Shown piece by piece: positions 43,094 to 51,559 of a DNA stretch of 64,000 bases. The translations under genes were made by a program, and so were the position numbers. Each line of letters opens with the position of its first letter. Within the stretch, counting starts at the first letter, position 1. Origin of the DNA: Novosphingopyxis iocasae (GTDB lineage Bacteria; Pseudomonadota; Alphaproteobacteria; Sphingomonadales; Sphingomonadaceae); assembly GCF_014334095.1 (NCBI RefSeq), contig NZ_CP060495.1:1635001-1699000 (forward strand). Direction: 5' to 3'. Below the pieces are notes generated by a model, which made no database searches, had not been told where the DNA came from, and was given only the letters and a program-made list of their open reading frames with translations.

Positions 43094-44238
43094 CAGCTGC
43101 TCGGCAACTTGCTGGCGGGATCGATGGGTTTGCGCTTCTGGCGGATTTCGAAATGCAATTGGGGCTCACTGACATAACCGGTCTGGCCGACGGTGCCGAT
43201 CGGCTCACCGGCGCCGACCTTTTCGCCGCGCACCACGTCCAGCCGGCCAAGATGACCGTAAGCGGTAATCCAGCCGCCGCCATGATCGATCAGCACAAGC
43301 CCGCCGAACACGCCGATCTCATCGCCCGAATAGGCCACCACACCGCTGCCTGCGGATAGCACCGGCGTACCGGCCTTGGCCGCGATATTGATGCCATCAT
43401 TGATCCGCCCATCCTTGTTCGAACCGAAGCTGGAGAGCAGCCGCCCGCGCACTGGCCAAGCAAAGCGTCCATTGAAAACGGCAGGCTGCGCAATCGCGGT
43501 GGCCACGGCCTGCTGCGGCTTGGCGACGGCGGCGGTAGCGCGCCGTCCTTCCGCCAGCGCAGGCTGGCTGCCGGTGACGATATCGTCGATCCCGATGCTG
43601 AAGGCAGCGGCGCGGCGTTCCAGAGCGCTGGCCTGATCGGAAGTAACAGCGGCGGGCGCTCCAGATGGGATGGGTGCGGCGGCGGTGCGTACGGGCTGCA
43701 TCGTAGCAGCGCCTTCTGGCACCTGCAGCTTCTGCCCGATGCGCAAAATGTAAGGTTCCTCCAGCCCGTTCAGCGCAACCATATCCGCCCAGCGCACGCC
43801 ATAAGCCTGCGCAATGGCAATGCCGGTCTCTCCAGCGGCAACGCTGTGATAGCGCCCGCCGGGAATGATCAGGCGCTGTCCCGGATAGATGGTGAACGGC
43901 GGCGGCAGATTGTTGGCGGCAGCAATCGCCTCCGATCCCGCGCCGGTGCGGTTGCCGATCCCGCGCAGCGTATCGCCCGCGCGCACGACATATTCGCCAG
44001 GCTTCACGGCGCTGTCCCGCTTCACCACCTGGCCGCCGTCCCATGTGGGACGCGGCGGGGCGACGAGCGCGCCGTCATTGGTTTCCAGAAGCGGACCGGG
44101 CTTGAAAGGGGTGGACGCCGGCGGTGCGGCAGCGCGGCGTGCGGGGGCCTGAACGGACGGAATGCAAGCGGACAGCATGGCAGCCGCCACTCCTGCGCCC
44201 ATCGCTCCCCTTATCGCGCTCATTCCCCTCATCGACAC
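43093..44238 (-). CDS. NlpD/DipM-like lipoprotein with LysM repeats and a degenerate LytM (M23) domain
   Basis: The 381-residue lipoprotein has lipobox LSAC (Cys25) and two LysM peptidoglycan-binding repeats (about 81-126, EYVVRAGDTLRGIGNRTGAG, and 129-172, YHSVAAGETGIAIAQAYGV). A C-terminal M23 domain (about 265-375) follows. Zinc-site positions are altered: the usual HxGIDI reads NDGINI, and the usual HLHFEIR reads QLHFEIR, as in E. coli NlpD and EnvC, which activate amidases instead of cutting peptidoglycan. The surE-nlpD neighbourhood matches E. coli. The likely role is activation of septal amidases during division. Confidence 0.88.
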   Translation of the reverse strand: MSMRGMSAIRGAMGAGVAAAMLSACIPSVQAPARRAAAPPASTPFKPGPLLETNDGALVAPPRPTWDGGQVVKRDSAVKPGEYVVRAGDTLRGIGNRTGAGSEAIAAANNLPPPFTIYPGQRLIIPGGRYHSVAAGETGIAIAQAYGVRWADMVALNGLEEPYILRIGQKLQVPEGAATMQPVRTAAAPIPSGAPAAVTSDQASALERRAAAFSIGIDDIVTGSQPALAEGRRATAAVAKPQQAVATAIAQPAVFNGRFAWPVRGRLLSSFGSNKDGRINDGINIAAKAGTPVLSAGSGVVAYSGDEIGVFGGLVLIDHGGGWITAYGHLGRLDVVRGEKVGAGEPIGTVGQTGYVSEPQLHFEIRQKRKPIDPASKLPSS

Positions 44239-44274
44239 AGCTTCTAGGCTTGATCGCGCTCTTTTGCCAATGGC

Positions 44275-45048
44275 CTAGAGACCCGAATAGGCGTCCGCGA
44301 GACGCCCGAGCGAGGCGTCGTGCGTCAGATCCAGCTGCAACGGCGTGATCGATACGAAACCGTCGCCAATCGCCTCCAGATCGGTTTCCTTACCGGGCGT
44401 ATGCTCCACGCCCTGCAGGCCGAACCAGTAATAGTCATAGCCGCGCGGATCGGTGCCCTTGACGATGCTGGAGCGGCGATAATCGTGAAACCCCTGCCGG
44501 ACGATGCGCACGCCCTGAACCGCATCGGCGGCGACCGGGGGGAAATTGACGTTGACCAATGTACGGCGCGCGAAGTCCATGTTCAGCAGCGGACGAATAA
44601 CCTTGGCACCCCAGTTGCGCGCCGCGGCGAAGGGCACTTCATCGCCCATGCCTTCCTTGGAATAGACCTGGCTGAGCGCGATTGACCGGATACCGGCCAG
44701 CGCGCCCTCCACCGCTGCGGAGACGGTGCCCGAATAGGTAACGTCATCGCCAAGGTTGGCGCCGCGATTGACGCCCGACAGGATAAGGTCCGGGCGGCGA
44801 TCCGCCCCCAGAACCTGGCTCAGCCCCATCATCACCGAGTCGGTGGGCGTACCGCTGACAGAGAAGCGCCGCTCACCATGTTTGCGCAGGCGCACCGGCC
44901 GCGTCAGCGTGAGCGAATGGCCCGCGCCAGACTGCTCCTCGGATGGGGCGACCACCCAGATGTCGTCCGAAAGCTCTGCCGCAATTTCCTCCAGCACCTT
45001 GAGGCCGGGGGCATGGATGCCGTCGTCATTGGTCAGAAGTATCCGCAT
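44275..45048 (-). CDS. surE: 5'/3'-nucleotidase SurE
   Basis: SurE is a metal-dependent nucleoside-monophosphate phosphatase linked to stationary-phase survival. The 257-residue protein starts MRILLTNDDGIHAPGL, with the paired Asp metal ligands, followed by WVVAPSEEQSGAGHSLTL, GTPTDSVMMGL and LILSGVNRGANLGDDVTYSGTV, all diagnostic. It lies directly upstream of the NlpD-like gene, as in the conserved surE-(pcm)-nlpD order. The divergent host-attachment gene starts 110 bp away. Confidence 0.97.
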   Translation of the reverse strand: MRILLTNDDGIHAPGLKVLEEIAAELSDDIWVVAPSEEQSGAGHSLTLTRPVRLRKHGERRFSVSGTPTDSVMMGLSQVLGADRRPDLILSGVNRGANLGDDVTYSGTVSAAVEGALAGIRSIALSQVYSKEGMGDEVPFAAARNWGAKVIRPLLNMDFARRTLVNVNFPPVAADAVQGVRIVRQGFHDYRRSSIVKGTDPRGYDYYWFGLQGVEHTPGKETDLEAIGDGFVSITPLQLDLTHDASLGRLADAYSGL

Positions 45049-45158
45049 GGACAGGGCCTATGCCGCCCGACGATTGGCCTGGCAAGGCAAGCTTCCGGCG
45101 CCGTTTTTGAAACCGCCCCGGCCCTGCGCCGTTGATCCGGCAGAAGGAGAAACAGAAA

Positions 45159-45599
45159 ATGCAAATACCCCATGATGCCGCCGTTCTGGTCTGCGACGGA
45201 GAAAAGCTGCTCTGGCTGCGTAACGAGGGCGATGCGGATTATCCCAACCTTGAAGTTGAGGGAAAGCGCAAGGAAGATAATCCGCCGGACCGCGAACTGA
45301 CGGCCAATCGCCGTGGCCGCGTACAGGAAAGCGCCGGGCATGGCCGCAGCGCCTATGAGGAAACGGACTTCCATCAGCTGGCCGAAGATCGCTTTGCCGC
45401 GGACGCTGCCGAAATGCTGAAGAGCCGGGCGCTCAAGAACGAATATGAGAAGCTGATCGTCGTCGCCCCGCCGCGCACCCTTGGCGAAATGCGCAAGCAT
45501 TATCATGTCGAGGTGGAACAGCGCCTGATCGGCGAAGTGGACAAGGAATTGACCGGCCATCCGCTCGACGAGATCGAGAAGATCATCAAGGCGAGCTAA
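45159..45599 (+). CDS. host attachment (Host_attach) family protein
   Basis: The 146-residue cytoplasmic-looking protein starts MQIPHDAAVLVCDGEKLLWL and contains NPPDRELTANRRGRVQES, HQLAEDRFAADAAEML and YEKLIVVAPPRTLGEMRKHY, ending LTGHPLDEIEKIIKAS. This is the family named for an Agrobacterium gene needed to attach to plant cells. Structurally it resembles release-factor-like nuclease folds, so attachment may be indirect. ATG 45159 is preferred to the start nine codons earlier because GAAGGAGA lies 8 bp upstream. It is followed by a bidirectional terminator. Confidence 0.87.
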   Translation: MQIPHDAAVLVCDGEKLLWLRNEGDADYPNLEVEGKRKEDNPPDRELTANRRGRVQESAGHGRSAYEETDFHQLAEDRFAADAAEMLKSRALKNEYEKLIVVAPPRTLGEMRKHYHVEVEQRLIGEVDKELTGHPLDEIEKIIKAS

Positions 45600-45681
45600 A
45601 AACGGTTCCGTCAATCCACTCGCATTTTCGTGGCGTCAATTGCGACATCGCGGATGGATTTGAACTTTAGATGACTTAAAA

Positions 45682-45711
45682 AAAAGGGCGGTCCGTCGAG
45701 GCCGCCCTTTT
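45682..45711. terminator. bidirectional rho-independent terminator
   Basis: GGGCGG (45686-45691) and CCGCCC (45702-45707) form a stem with an A-tract before and a T-tract after. It therefore works in both directions between the convergent host-attachment and CTERM-protein genes. Confidence 0.85.
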
Positions 45712-45737
45712 GATATGCGTAACCGGTCAGGAAATAA

Positions 45738-46808
45738 TCAGGCGGCGCGCGCCTCTCCCTTCTTCTTGGCGAACTTGCGACGGGCGAAAAGGGCTGCGGC
45801 GCCTGCACCGAACAGCAGAACCATGGGCGGCGCGGGGACATCGGTGCCGCCCGTCGAGCTGTGATCGCCCGGATTGTCGGGACGGTCGGGATTTTCCGGA
45901 TTGCCCGAATTGTCACCCCAGTCGTCGGTGGAGCCGGACGAGGTGTTCTGGCCCTGCCCTTGGCCTTGGCCCTGCCCTTGGCCCTGCTGCTGTCCTTGGC
46001 CTTGCTGCTGACCCTGTTGCTGGCCTTGCTGCTGCCCCTGGTCCTGACCCTGATGCTGGCTTTGCTCGTTCTTGTTATTGTTCTCGTTTTCGTTGTTGTT
46101 GTAGTTGCCGTTTTTGTTTTCGTTATTGTTTTTGCTGCTATTATCGTTGTTGTTCTCGTTATTATTCTCGATCGAGCCTTCGTTCTTGTTGTCGATATCG
46201 ATATTATTGCCGTTATCGACGTTATTCTCATTCTTGTTGCTATTATCGACATCGACGTCGACCTTGGCACCGCCGGTCGAGCTGCTCGTCGAGCTGGTGC
46301 TGGAGAGTTCCACCTTCGTGCCGCCGGTGGAGCTGACGACGATACCGCCGCCGCCGCCACCGCCGCCGCCGAAGAAGCCGCCGAAGAAGCCTCCACCGCC
46401 GAAGCCGCCGCCTGATCCACCGACCGCAACGGGAATGCCGCCACCGCCGCCAATGAACTCGCCGCCGCCTTCAAACGCAGGGGGGAGCGGGGCGTAGGGG
46501 ACCGGCACCGGCGGGAGCGGCTGCGCGCCCTGCGATGCGACCGTCACCACCGTGGGCGTGGCCGCACAGCTGGTGGTCGTCGTGGTCTTCGTCACCTTGG
46601 TGCGCTTCACCTTGCGGGCGGGGCCATGTTTGGAGATGGTGCGGCTGCGCTTCACCAGTTTGGTGGGATAGCTTTCCTTCGCCACCTGCTGTTCGTACTG
46701 TTCCTGCGCGGTCGCGGGGCTGTCCGTGATCTGCATGGCTCCGCCACCAATGATCGCACCCCCGCAGGTGCATGCACAAAGTTTCGCAAGGGCCATCCGT
46801 ACCGACAT
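45738..46808 (-). CDS. low-complexity Gly/Asn/Gln-rich surface protein with PEP-CTERM-like sorting signal
   Basis: The 356-residue protein has a short hydrophobic N-terminus with three Cys (LCACTCGGAIIGGG), a basic Thr/Lys stretch (50-80), a Pro-rich part (97-112), a Gly-rich block (114-155) and a Ser/Thr block (159-178). These are followed by an almost pure Asn/Glu/Asp/Lys block (188-247) and a Gln-Gly repeat (250-287). It ends with VPAPP (324-328), a hydrophobic helix (329-342) and ARRKFAKKK, a PEP-CTERM-type tripartite sorting signal. The protein is likely processed at the membrane and exported. The prion-like composition suggests self-assembly or matrix formation, an inference. ATG 46808 has a GAGAGAGA site upstream. 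Confidence 0.8.
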   Translation of the reverse strand: MSVRMALAKLCACTCGGAIIGGGAMQITDSPATAQEQYEQQVAKESYPTKLVKRSRTISKHGPARKVKRTKVTKTTTTTSCAATPTVVTVASQGAQPLPPVPVPYAPLPPAFEGGGEFIGGGGGIPVAVGGSGGGFGGGGFFGGFFGGGGGGGGGIVVSSTGGTKVELSSTSSTSSSTGGAKVDVDVDNSNKNENNVDNGNNIDIDNKNEGSIENNNENNNDNSSKNNNENKNGNYNNNENENNNKNEQSQHQGQDQGQQQGQQQGQQQGQGQQQGQGQGQGQGQGQNTSSGSTDDWGDNSGNPENPDRPDNPGDHSSTGGTDVPAPPMVLLFGAGAAALFARRKFAKKKGEARAA

Positions 46809-47206
46809 GATATCTCTCTCTCGTTGCGCGGAGGGTAAGAGCGGTCGATCCACCCATTTCCGCCTCTCGATATCTCAGGGAAGCCAGAAGATTGGGTTAA
46901 GCTCAACGCGATTAACCGCAAATCCTAACGCTTTGCTGTCCCGAAACGAAGAAATCGGGGGACGATCCGGTTTCTGTCCCGAACTGGCACTCGGTTGGGC
47001 TGGAATCTTCCATATCGCGCCCTGTGGCACGGCCCCGGCGTCGATAGCGTGGCGAATTGGCATCACCGCGCCTGTCGATCCCATTTTCGGCAATTCTCTA
47101 TGCTTGTTTGCGCCCCACCCCCTGTCTATAGGCCCGGCGAAGAGGAACACCGGTGGTAGCTACCCCGGCCATTCGGGGGTCTGCTTCCGCGCGTCGGAGA
47201 GTCGAG
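46809..47206. other. 398-bp intergenic region between the CTERM-protein gene and dksA
   Basis: No convincing gene is seen. It serves two divergent promoters. Paired TTAA motifs occur at 46897-46900 and 46912-46915 (the second as TTAACC), spaced 11 bp, which is longer than the classical CtrA N7 spacing. A perfect palindrome GGTAGCTACC is at 47155-47164, followed by a CCCCG/CGGGG hairpin (47164-47179) in the dksA leader. Confidence 0.45.
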
Positions 47207-47674
47207 ATGGATCAAGCCCTTGATCGCGGTGAAGAAAATGGTGCGGCGCCGCCGCCGGCCATGGACGATGGCGAAAACGCCTATATCCCGTCGGACAGCG
47301 AAGAGTTCATGAACGAGCGCCAGCTGCGCTATTTCGAAGAGCTTCTGCTGGACTGGAAACGCTCGATCCTGAACGAGGCGAGCGGCACACTCAACAATCT
47401 GCAGGAGGGCCCGATCCGCGAGGCGGACCAGAACGATCGCGCCTCCAGCGAGACCGACTGGGGCATCGAACTGCGCACCCGCGATCGCCAGCGCAAGCTG
47501 ATCGGTAAGATCGACGCCGCGCTGCGCCGCATCAAGGACGGCGAATATGGCTATTGCGAAGTGACGGGCGACCCCATCTCGCTGGGTCGCCTGCGCGCCC
47601 GTCCTATCGCCACGATGACGGTGGAAGCGCAGGAGCGCCACGAACGCCGCGAAAAGATTTCTCGCGACGACTGA
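47207..47674 (+). CDS. dksA: RNA polymerase-binding transcription factor DksA
   Basis: DksA enters the RNA polymerase secondary channel and, with ppGpp, adjusts transcription to starvation. The 155-residue protein has the coiled-coil body (about 35-110) with the tip motif DQNDRA (DxxDxA, residues 74-79) and a C-terminal globule EYGYCEVTGDPISLGRLRARP. Only Cys117 of the usual four zinc cysteines remains, as known for alphaproteobacterial DksA proteins, so it probably folds without zinc. ATG 47207 has GGAGAG upstream; the frame extends 18 codons earlier without family features. Omega (rpoZ) is also in this window. Confidence 0.93.
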   Translation: MDQALDRGEENGAAPPPAMDDGENAYIPSDSEEFMNERQLRYFEELLLDWKRSILNEASGTLNNLQEGPIREADQNDRASSETDWGIELRTRDRQRKLIGKIDAALRRIKDGEYGYCEVTGDPISLGRLRARPIATMTVEAQERHERREKISRDD

Positions 47675-47804
47675 GCGAAGGCCGTCTCCTAGGGGCGTCT
47701 GCCGCAAAAATGTTGATGCCGGCGCGCGCGCGTTAACGCTTTGCTGATGTTCACCGCGCTAATATCGCGTTCGTGAATTTACGACTGAGGCGAGCGAAGC
47801 GACG

Positions 47805-48200
47805 ATGACCAAGCCGTTCCTGCCACCATATGAGAGCGAGGCCGAGGGCCAGCTTCCGCGCGACAAGGATCGCGACAGCCTGTTTCTTCAGGCTGACGTA
47901 CGGATTCCCGGCAAGTGCAACGCCACCCGCGTGCGCATCCGCAATCTATCCGCCGGCGGCCTGATGGCCGAAGCGCCGGTCGAGGTGGAACGCGGTGACG
48001 TGGTGCATGTCGATCTGCGCAATGTGGGGGATGTTAGCGGCAAGGTTGCCTGGACGGCGGAGGGCCGATTCGGCGTCGCCTTCGACCATCCGATCGATCC
48101 GAAGCAGGTGCGCAAACCCGTAGGGTCCGCCGACACCCGCCCCAATTTCATCCGGAAACTGGACATTATGGGCCGTCCGATCGGCCCTAAATCCTACTGA
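47805..48200 (+). CDS. PilZ domain protein
   Basis: The 131-residue protein is essentially one PilZ domain, a c-di-GMP receptor module. The two ligand motifs can be seen: RDKDR at residues 19-23 (RxxxR) and NLSAGG near residues 47-52 (D/NxSxxG). The beta-barrel continues as VERGDVVHVDLRNVG and VAWTAEGRFGVAFDHP, and a basic tail follows. It probably signals through a partner protein. Upstream there is a GCGTTAACGC palindrome (47730-47739) and no strong ribosome-binding site. It is a single-gene unit convergent with the phosphogluconolactonase-like gene. Confidence 0.88.
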   Translation: MTKPFLPPYESEAEGQLPRDKDRDSLFLQADVRIPGKCNATRVRIRNLSAGGLMAEAPVEVERGDVVHVDLRNVGDVSGKVAWTAEGRFGVAFDHPIDPKQVRKPVGSADTRPNFIRKLDIMGRPIGPKSY

Positions 48201-48225
48201 CGAGCAAGCGGGCGCGCCTGCCCGC

Positions 48226-48930
48226 TCAGGTCTCTAGCCAATAGATATCGACCGGCACTTTCAGTTCTCCGAACAGCCGGCCGACCGGCACACTGGAAGA
48301 CGCACCATCGGCTATCGCCTTTTCCAGCAAAGCCTTTTCGTCGTCACCCTCGATCGTGAACAGCACCGTGCGCGATTCGCGGATCGCAAGGACCGTCAGC
48401 GTCACACGGTCCACCGCCGCATCCTCCGGCATCGGATCGGGGCGCACGCCCACGGCACGCCGCTCGCTTGGTCCGGCAACCGCCTCATCCATATCGGGCC
48501 CCGGATAGATCGAGGCCGTGCTTCCGTTCGCCCCGACGCTGAGCCAGACGAGATCCGGCGGCCAGTGCAAATCCTTCAACCGAGCATCGGCCGCACTGCC
48601 GGCCAACTTGTAATCCTCCGCCTCACTGGTGATCGGCAGCACCCGCGCGCCCAGCGGCAGAAAAGTGCGCGCGATATTGGCGATGTTGGACCGCGGATCG
48701 TCCACCGGCACCAGCCGGTCGTCCGTCGGCACGATCGTCACATTCTTCCAGCGGATGTCGCGTTCTGCGAGTTTCTCGAACAGCGGCACCAGTGCGGCAT
48801 GGCCCGGAAACGCGACCAAGGCCTGGCCGCGCGCCTCCAGCGCGCTTTCGATGATGAAGCCGATGTCACCGGCGACGGCATCGGCCAGTTCGTCCTTATC
48901 CTCGAACTCCCACCATTCGACTTCGGTCAT
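48226..48930 (-). CDS. 6-phosphogluconolactonase-like protein with altered active-site motifs
   Basis: The 234-residue protein has the overall sugar-phosphate isomerase/lactonase layout: ADAVAGDIGFIIESALEARG, a lysine-poor phosphate loop, TIVPTDDRLVPVDDPRSN and SVGANGSTASIYPGPDMDEAV. In working lactonases the first loop reads GGxTP and the last motif DGHTAS with a key His. Here they read PGHAALVP (42-49) and NGSTAS (135-140), so the catalytic His is missing. It may be an inactive or repurposed paralogue. ATG 48930 is preferred for its AGGA site; ATG 48957 is possible. It lies 82 bp downstream of the Anbu gene on the same strand and may be read as its fifth member. Confidence 0.75.
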   Translation of the reverse strand: MTEVEWWEFEDKDELADAVAGDIGFIIESALEARGQALVAFPGHAALVPLFEKLAERDIRWKNVTIVPTDDRLVPVDDPRSNIANIARTFLPLGARVLPITSEAEDYKLAGSAADARLKDLHWPPDLVWLSVGANGSTASIYPGPDMDEAVAGPSERRAVGVRPDPMPEDAAVDRVTLTVLAIRESRTVLFTIEGDDEKALLEKAIADGASSSVPVGRLFGELKVPVDIYWLET

Positions 48931-49012
48931 CGCGATATCGCTTTCCTGTATTTCCATCGCACCGACATAGGCGCGCCGGGCGCTGCGATCAAACGGCGCG
49001 TTCGCCTTGCGC

Positions 49013-49750
49013 TCAATCGTCGAAGCTGAAGTCCGGCAGCGAGTTGAAGGCATTCTTCAACGCATCGCCCCAGCCGGTTGAAACCTGCGCGAAATAAGGA
49101 TCGTGCGGACCGAAGCGCTTCTTGTGGAGCACGCTCTTGCTCTGCGGGTCGACCACCATGAGATCGATTGGCGGATCGACGCCGGCATTGGCGCGAATGG
49201 TCGAGTCGAACGAGACGAGCAGCAGCTTCACCGCCTCCTCAAAGCTCATCTTGGGATCATAGGCGCGCACCAGGATCGGGCGGCCATATTTGGTTTCGCC
49301 GGACTGGAAGAAGGGATTATCCTGCCCCGCCTCGATGAAATTGCCTTCGGGATAGATGTAGAAAAGCGTGGGATCGCCATCGCCCACCTGCCCGCCCACA
49401 ATCAGCGTGCCATTGAATGTGCCAGGCTTGCCGCCCGTTTCTTTCACCTGCTTGCGGATCACCTCGCGCAGCGTATCGCCGATGATGGTCGCGACCTGAA
49501 ACATGGACGGCGCGCCCATGATCGTCGGCGTCCGGTCGGCCGGCGCCTTCGAACGCTCGTCGATCAGGCTGATGACGGCCTGTGTCGTGGCGAGATTACC
49601 CGCGCTTAGCACCACGATCACCCGGTCACCGGGCACTTCCCAGCAGGTCAGTTTCTTCACGGTGGAAATATCGTCCACGCCCGCATTGGTACGGGTGTCG
49701 GACATGAAAACGAGGCCCCTGTCGAGTTTGAGGCCCACGCAATAGGTCAT
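49013..49750 (-). CDS. Anbu-type proteasome-like peptidase
   Basis: The 245-residue protein belongs to the Anbu (ancestral beta subunit) branch of N-terminal nucleophile hydrolases. With ATG 49750 the mature protein begins Thr-Tyr-Cys-Val-Gly after Met removal, giving the catalytic Thr1. Asp17 lies in MSDTRTNAG and Lys32 in ISTVKKL, the other proteasome-type active residues. A TTG three codons upstream would bury the Thr, so it is rejected. Later landmarks are FNGTLIVGGQVGDGDPTLFYIYPEGN and YGRPILVRAYDP. Anbu forms open helical or ring assemblies. It is the last core gene of a conserved operon with ATP-grasp, alpha-E and transglutaminase genes. Confidence 0.92.
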   Translation of the reverse strand: MTYCVGLKLDRGLVFMSDTRTNAGVDDISTVKKLTCWEVPGDRVIVVLSAGNLATTQAVISLIDERSKAPADRTPTIMGAPSMFQVATIIGDTLREVIRKQVKETGGKPGTFNGTLIVGGQVGDGDPTLFYIYPEGNFIEAGQDNPFFQSGETKYGRPILVRAYDPKMSFEEAVKLLLVSFDSTIRANAGVDPPIDLMVVDPQSKSVLHKKRFGPHDPYFAQVSTGWGDALKNAFNSLPDFSFDD

Positions 49751-49763
49751 AAATTTCAAATCC

Positions 49764-50609
49764 CTAGGAAGGGCCGGACGTCGAACCCTGACTTTGCTGT
49801 TGCTGCTGACCCTGCGTCTGGACCTTCAGGTCGACGTGTAGCTCTTCCTGCGCGGAGCCATAGCGCATTCCCGATATCGGAGCGGCCCCGCGATAGTCCA
49901 GCCCTGTTGCGACGCGGACATAGCGTTCATCCGGCGAGATGACATTGGAAATATCGAAACCGATCCAGCCGACGCCGTCCACATAGGCTTCCGCCCACGC
50001 ATGGGTCGCATCCTGATCGATCACGTCATCGATCTTGAGATAGCCGGACACATAGCGTGCCGGATAGCCGAGTTCGCGCGCGGCGGCGATGAAGACATGC
50101 GCATGGTCCTGACACACCCCCTGCTTGTTCCGGATCGCATCCTCGGCGGATGTTTCGACATTGGATGTGCCGACCTGATAATCGACCCGGTCGCGGATCA
50201 ACGCGGACAGCGCATGCAGCCGGGAGATATCGGCATCGTCCGATTTCAGGTCTGCCAGAATGCCGCGAACGCCCTCGCCAACCTGGGTCAGCGATGTCTG
50301 GCGGCGGAACAGCCAGAGCGGCGCGTAACCACCATGACCGCCGATGATGCCATCGGTCTGCGGTGTCTCGACCTCACCGCGGCAGATGATCGAAAGTTCG
50401 GTAGCCCCCGGTTCGATCCGAATGAGGTCGACCGCATTATTGTGCTCGTCGTCAAAGGTCAGTTCCTTGGTGCCTCCGGAAACCTCGATCGACCAATCGA
50501 TGATACGCTGGCCGGCGCGGGCCTTCGGCGTAAGGCGGACCTGTTGCAGGCCGTACGGGACACCGGCGTCATAGCCATAGGTGGTTCGGTGAAAGATGGT
50601 GAGACGCAT
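49764..50609 (-). CDS. transglutaminase-like cysteine peptidase of the Anbu operon
   Basis: The 281-residue protein has an N-terminal bacterial transglutaminase-like beta domain starting MRLTIFHRTTYGYDAGVPYG. The papain-like catalytic domain has Cys166 in QGVCQDHAHVF, His203 in ATHAWAEAYV and Asp219 in IGFDISN, so the triad is complete. The last ~20 residues are Gln/Ser-rich (QTQGQQQQQSQG) and probably disordered. It is presumed to cut or join the peptide-like product of the neighbouring ATP-grasp/alpha-E proteins. ATG 50609 is used rather than a TTG three codons upstream. It lies between the alpha-E and Anbu genes with very short gaps. Confidence 0.92.
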   Translation of the reverse strand: MRLTIFHRTTYGYDAGVPYGLQQVRLTPKARAGQRIIDWSIEVSGGTKELTFDDEHNNAVDLIRIEPGATELSIICRGEVETPQTDGIIGGHGGYAPLWLFRRQTSLTQVGEGVRGILADLKSDDADISRLHALSALIRDRVDYQVGTSNVETSAEDAIRNKQGVCQDHAHVFIAAARELGYPARYVSGYLKIDDVIDQDATHAWAEAYVDGVGWIGFDISNVISPDERYVRVATGLDYRGAAPISGMRYGSAQEELHVDLKVQTQGQQQQQSQGSTSGPS

Positions 50610-50614
50610 AGGGG

Positions 50615-51556
50615 TCAATCCAGAAAACGATAATCTTGTTCGATCGCGGCGGCGACGCCGGCATTCTCATCCAGGAAGTTGCCGAGAAACTCGTGCAATC
50701 CTTCTTCGAAGACCGATTGAATCGTGCTGTTGTTCAGCTTTGCCGCGATCGTGCGGGCACGGATGCAGCTATCCATTTCCTCGCCATGCTCACCCGCGAT
50801 GAAATCGGAACATTTGGCAATGGTATCGTAACAAAAGGCGAGGCTGCGGGGCAGTTGCCGGTTGAAGATCAGGAAATCCGTGATCGATCGGGCGCTCATG
50901 TCGCTGCCGACCGCCCAGCGATAGGCGCTGTGCGCAGAGCAGGAGCGCAGGATTGTCTCCCACTGAACATTGTCCATGCTGGAGCCAACGCCGATGCTGG
51001 ACGGCAGCAGCACGAAATATTTCACGTCGATAATGCGCGCGGTGCTGTCTGCCCGCTCGATGAAGGTACCGAGCCTGGCAAAGTGAAAGCCTTCATTGCG
51101 AAGCTGCGTCCCTAAGATCGCGCCGCGGACCAGCGCGCTGTAGCGGCGGATCATGTCGATCATGTCGGGAAGATCGCGGTCGGCCACTGGCTCGGCTAAC
51201 GCGCGCTTCATCTCCATCCAGCATTCGTTGACCGATTCCCACACCTCGCGGGTCAGCGCGGTGCGCACCAGCCGGGCATTGTCGCGCGCGGCCTTGACGA
51301 CGTTGAGAACGCTGGACGGATTGTCGCGGTCTCGCAGCAACCAGTCGATCACGTCGGACTGGTGGAATTCCTCGAATTTCGCGGCAAAAGCATCGCGGCT
51401 GGCAGCGGTGGTGAGGATGGACGCCCACTCGTCATTGGCGGAGGAATTGCGCGTCATCGCAATGCGCAGACCTGCTTCCAACAGCCGCGCATAGTTTTCG
51501 CTGCGCTCCATATATCGGGCCATCCAGTAGAGGCCCCCTGCGGTCTTTCCTAGCAT
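50615..51556 (-). CDS. alpha-E domain protein
   Basis: The 313-residue, all-helical protein begins MLGKTAGGLYWMARYMERSENYARLLEAG, the hallmark opening of the alpha-E family, which is found only beside circularly permuted ATP-grasp and transglutaminase genes. Other landmarks are VLNVVKAARDNARLVRTALTREVWESVNECW, HFARLGTFIERADSTARIIDVKYF and WETILRSCSAHSAYRW. Conserved Glu, Arg and His residues suggest an enzymatic or binding site, but no reaction is known. It lies three bases from the ATP-grasp stop and six bases from the transglutaminase start. Confidence 0.93.
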   Translation of the reverse strand: MLGKTAGGLYWMARYMERSENYARLLEAGLRIAMTRNSSANDEWASILTTAASRDAFAAKFEEFHQSDVIDWLLRDRDNPSSVLNVVKAARDNARLVRTALTREVWESVNECWMEMKRALAEPVADRDLPDMIDMIRRYSALVRGAILGTQLRNEGFHFARLGTFIERADSTARIIDVKYFVLLPSSIGVGSSMDNVQWETILRSCSAHSAYRWAVGSDMSARSITDFLIFNRQLPRSLAFCYDTIAKCSDFIAGEHGEEMDSCIRARTIAAKLNNSTIQSVFEEGLHEFLGNFLDENAGVAAAIEQDYRFLD

Positions 51557-51559
51557 CGC

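Noticed and set aside
45861-46415. Leu/Val/Phe-rich frames antisense to the Asn/Gln-rich protein that look like membrane proteins
   Set aside because: They are the mirror of Asn, Gln and Glu codon repeats; no start signal or family.
47730-47739. GCGTTAACGC palindrome upstream of the PilZ gene as a CtrA box
   Set aside because: Only one TTAA core, no TTAACC half or N7 partner, so not called a CtrA site.
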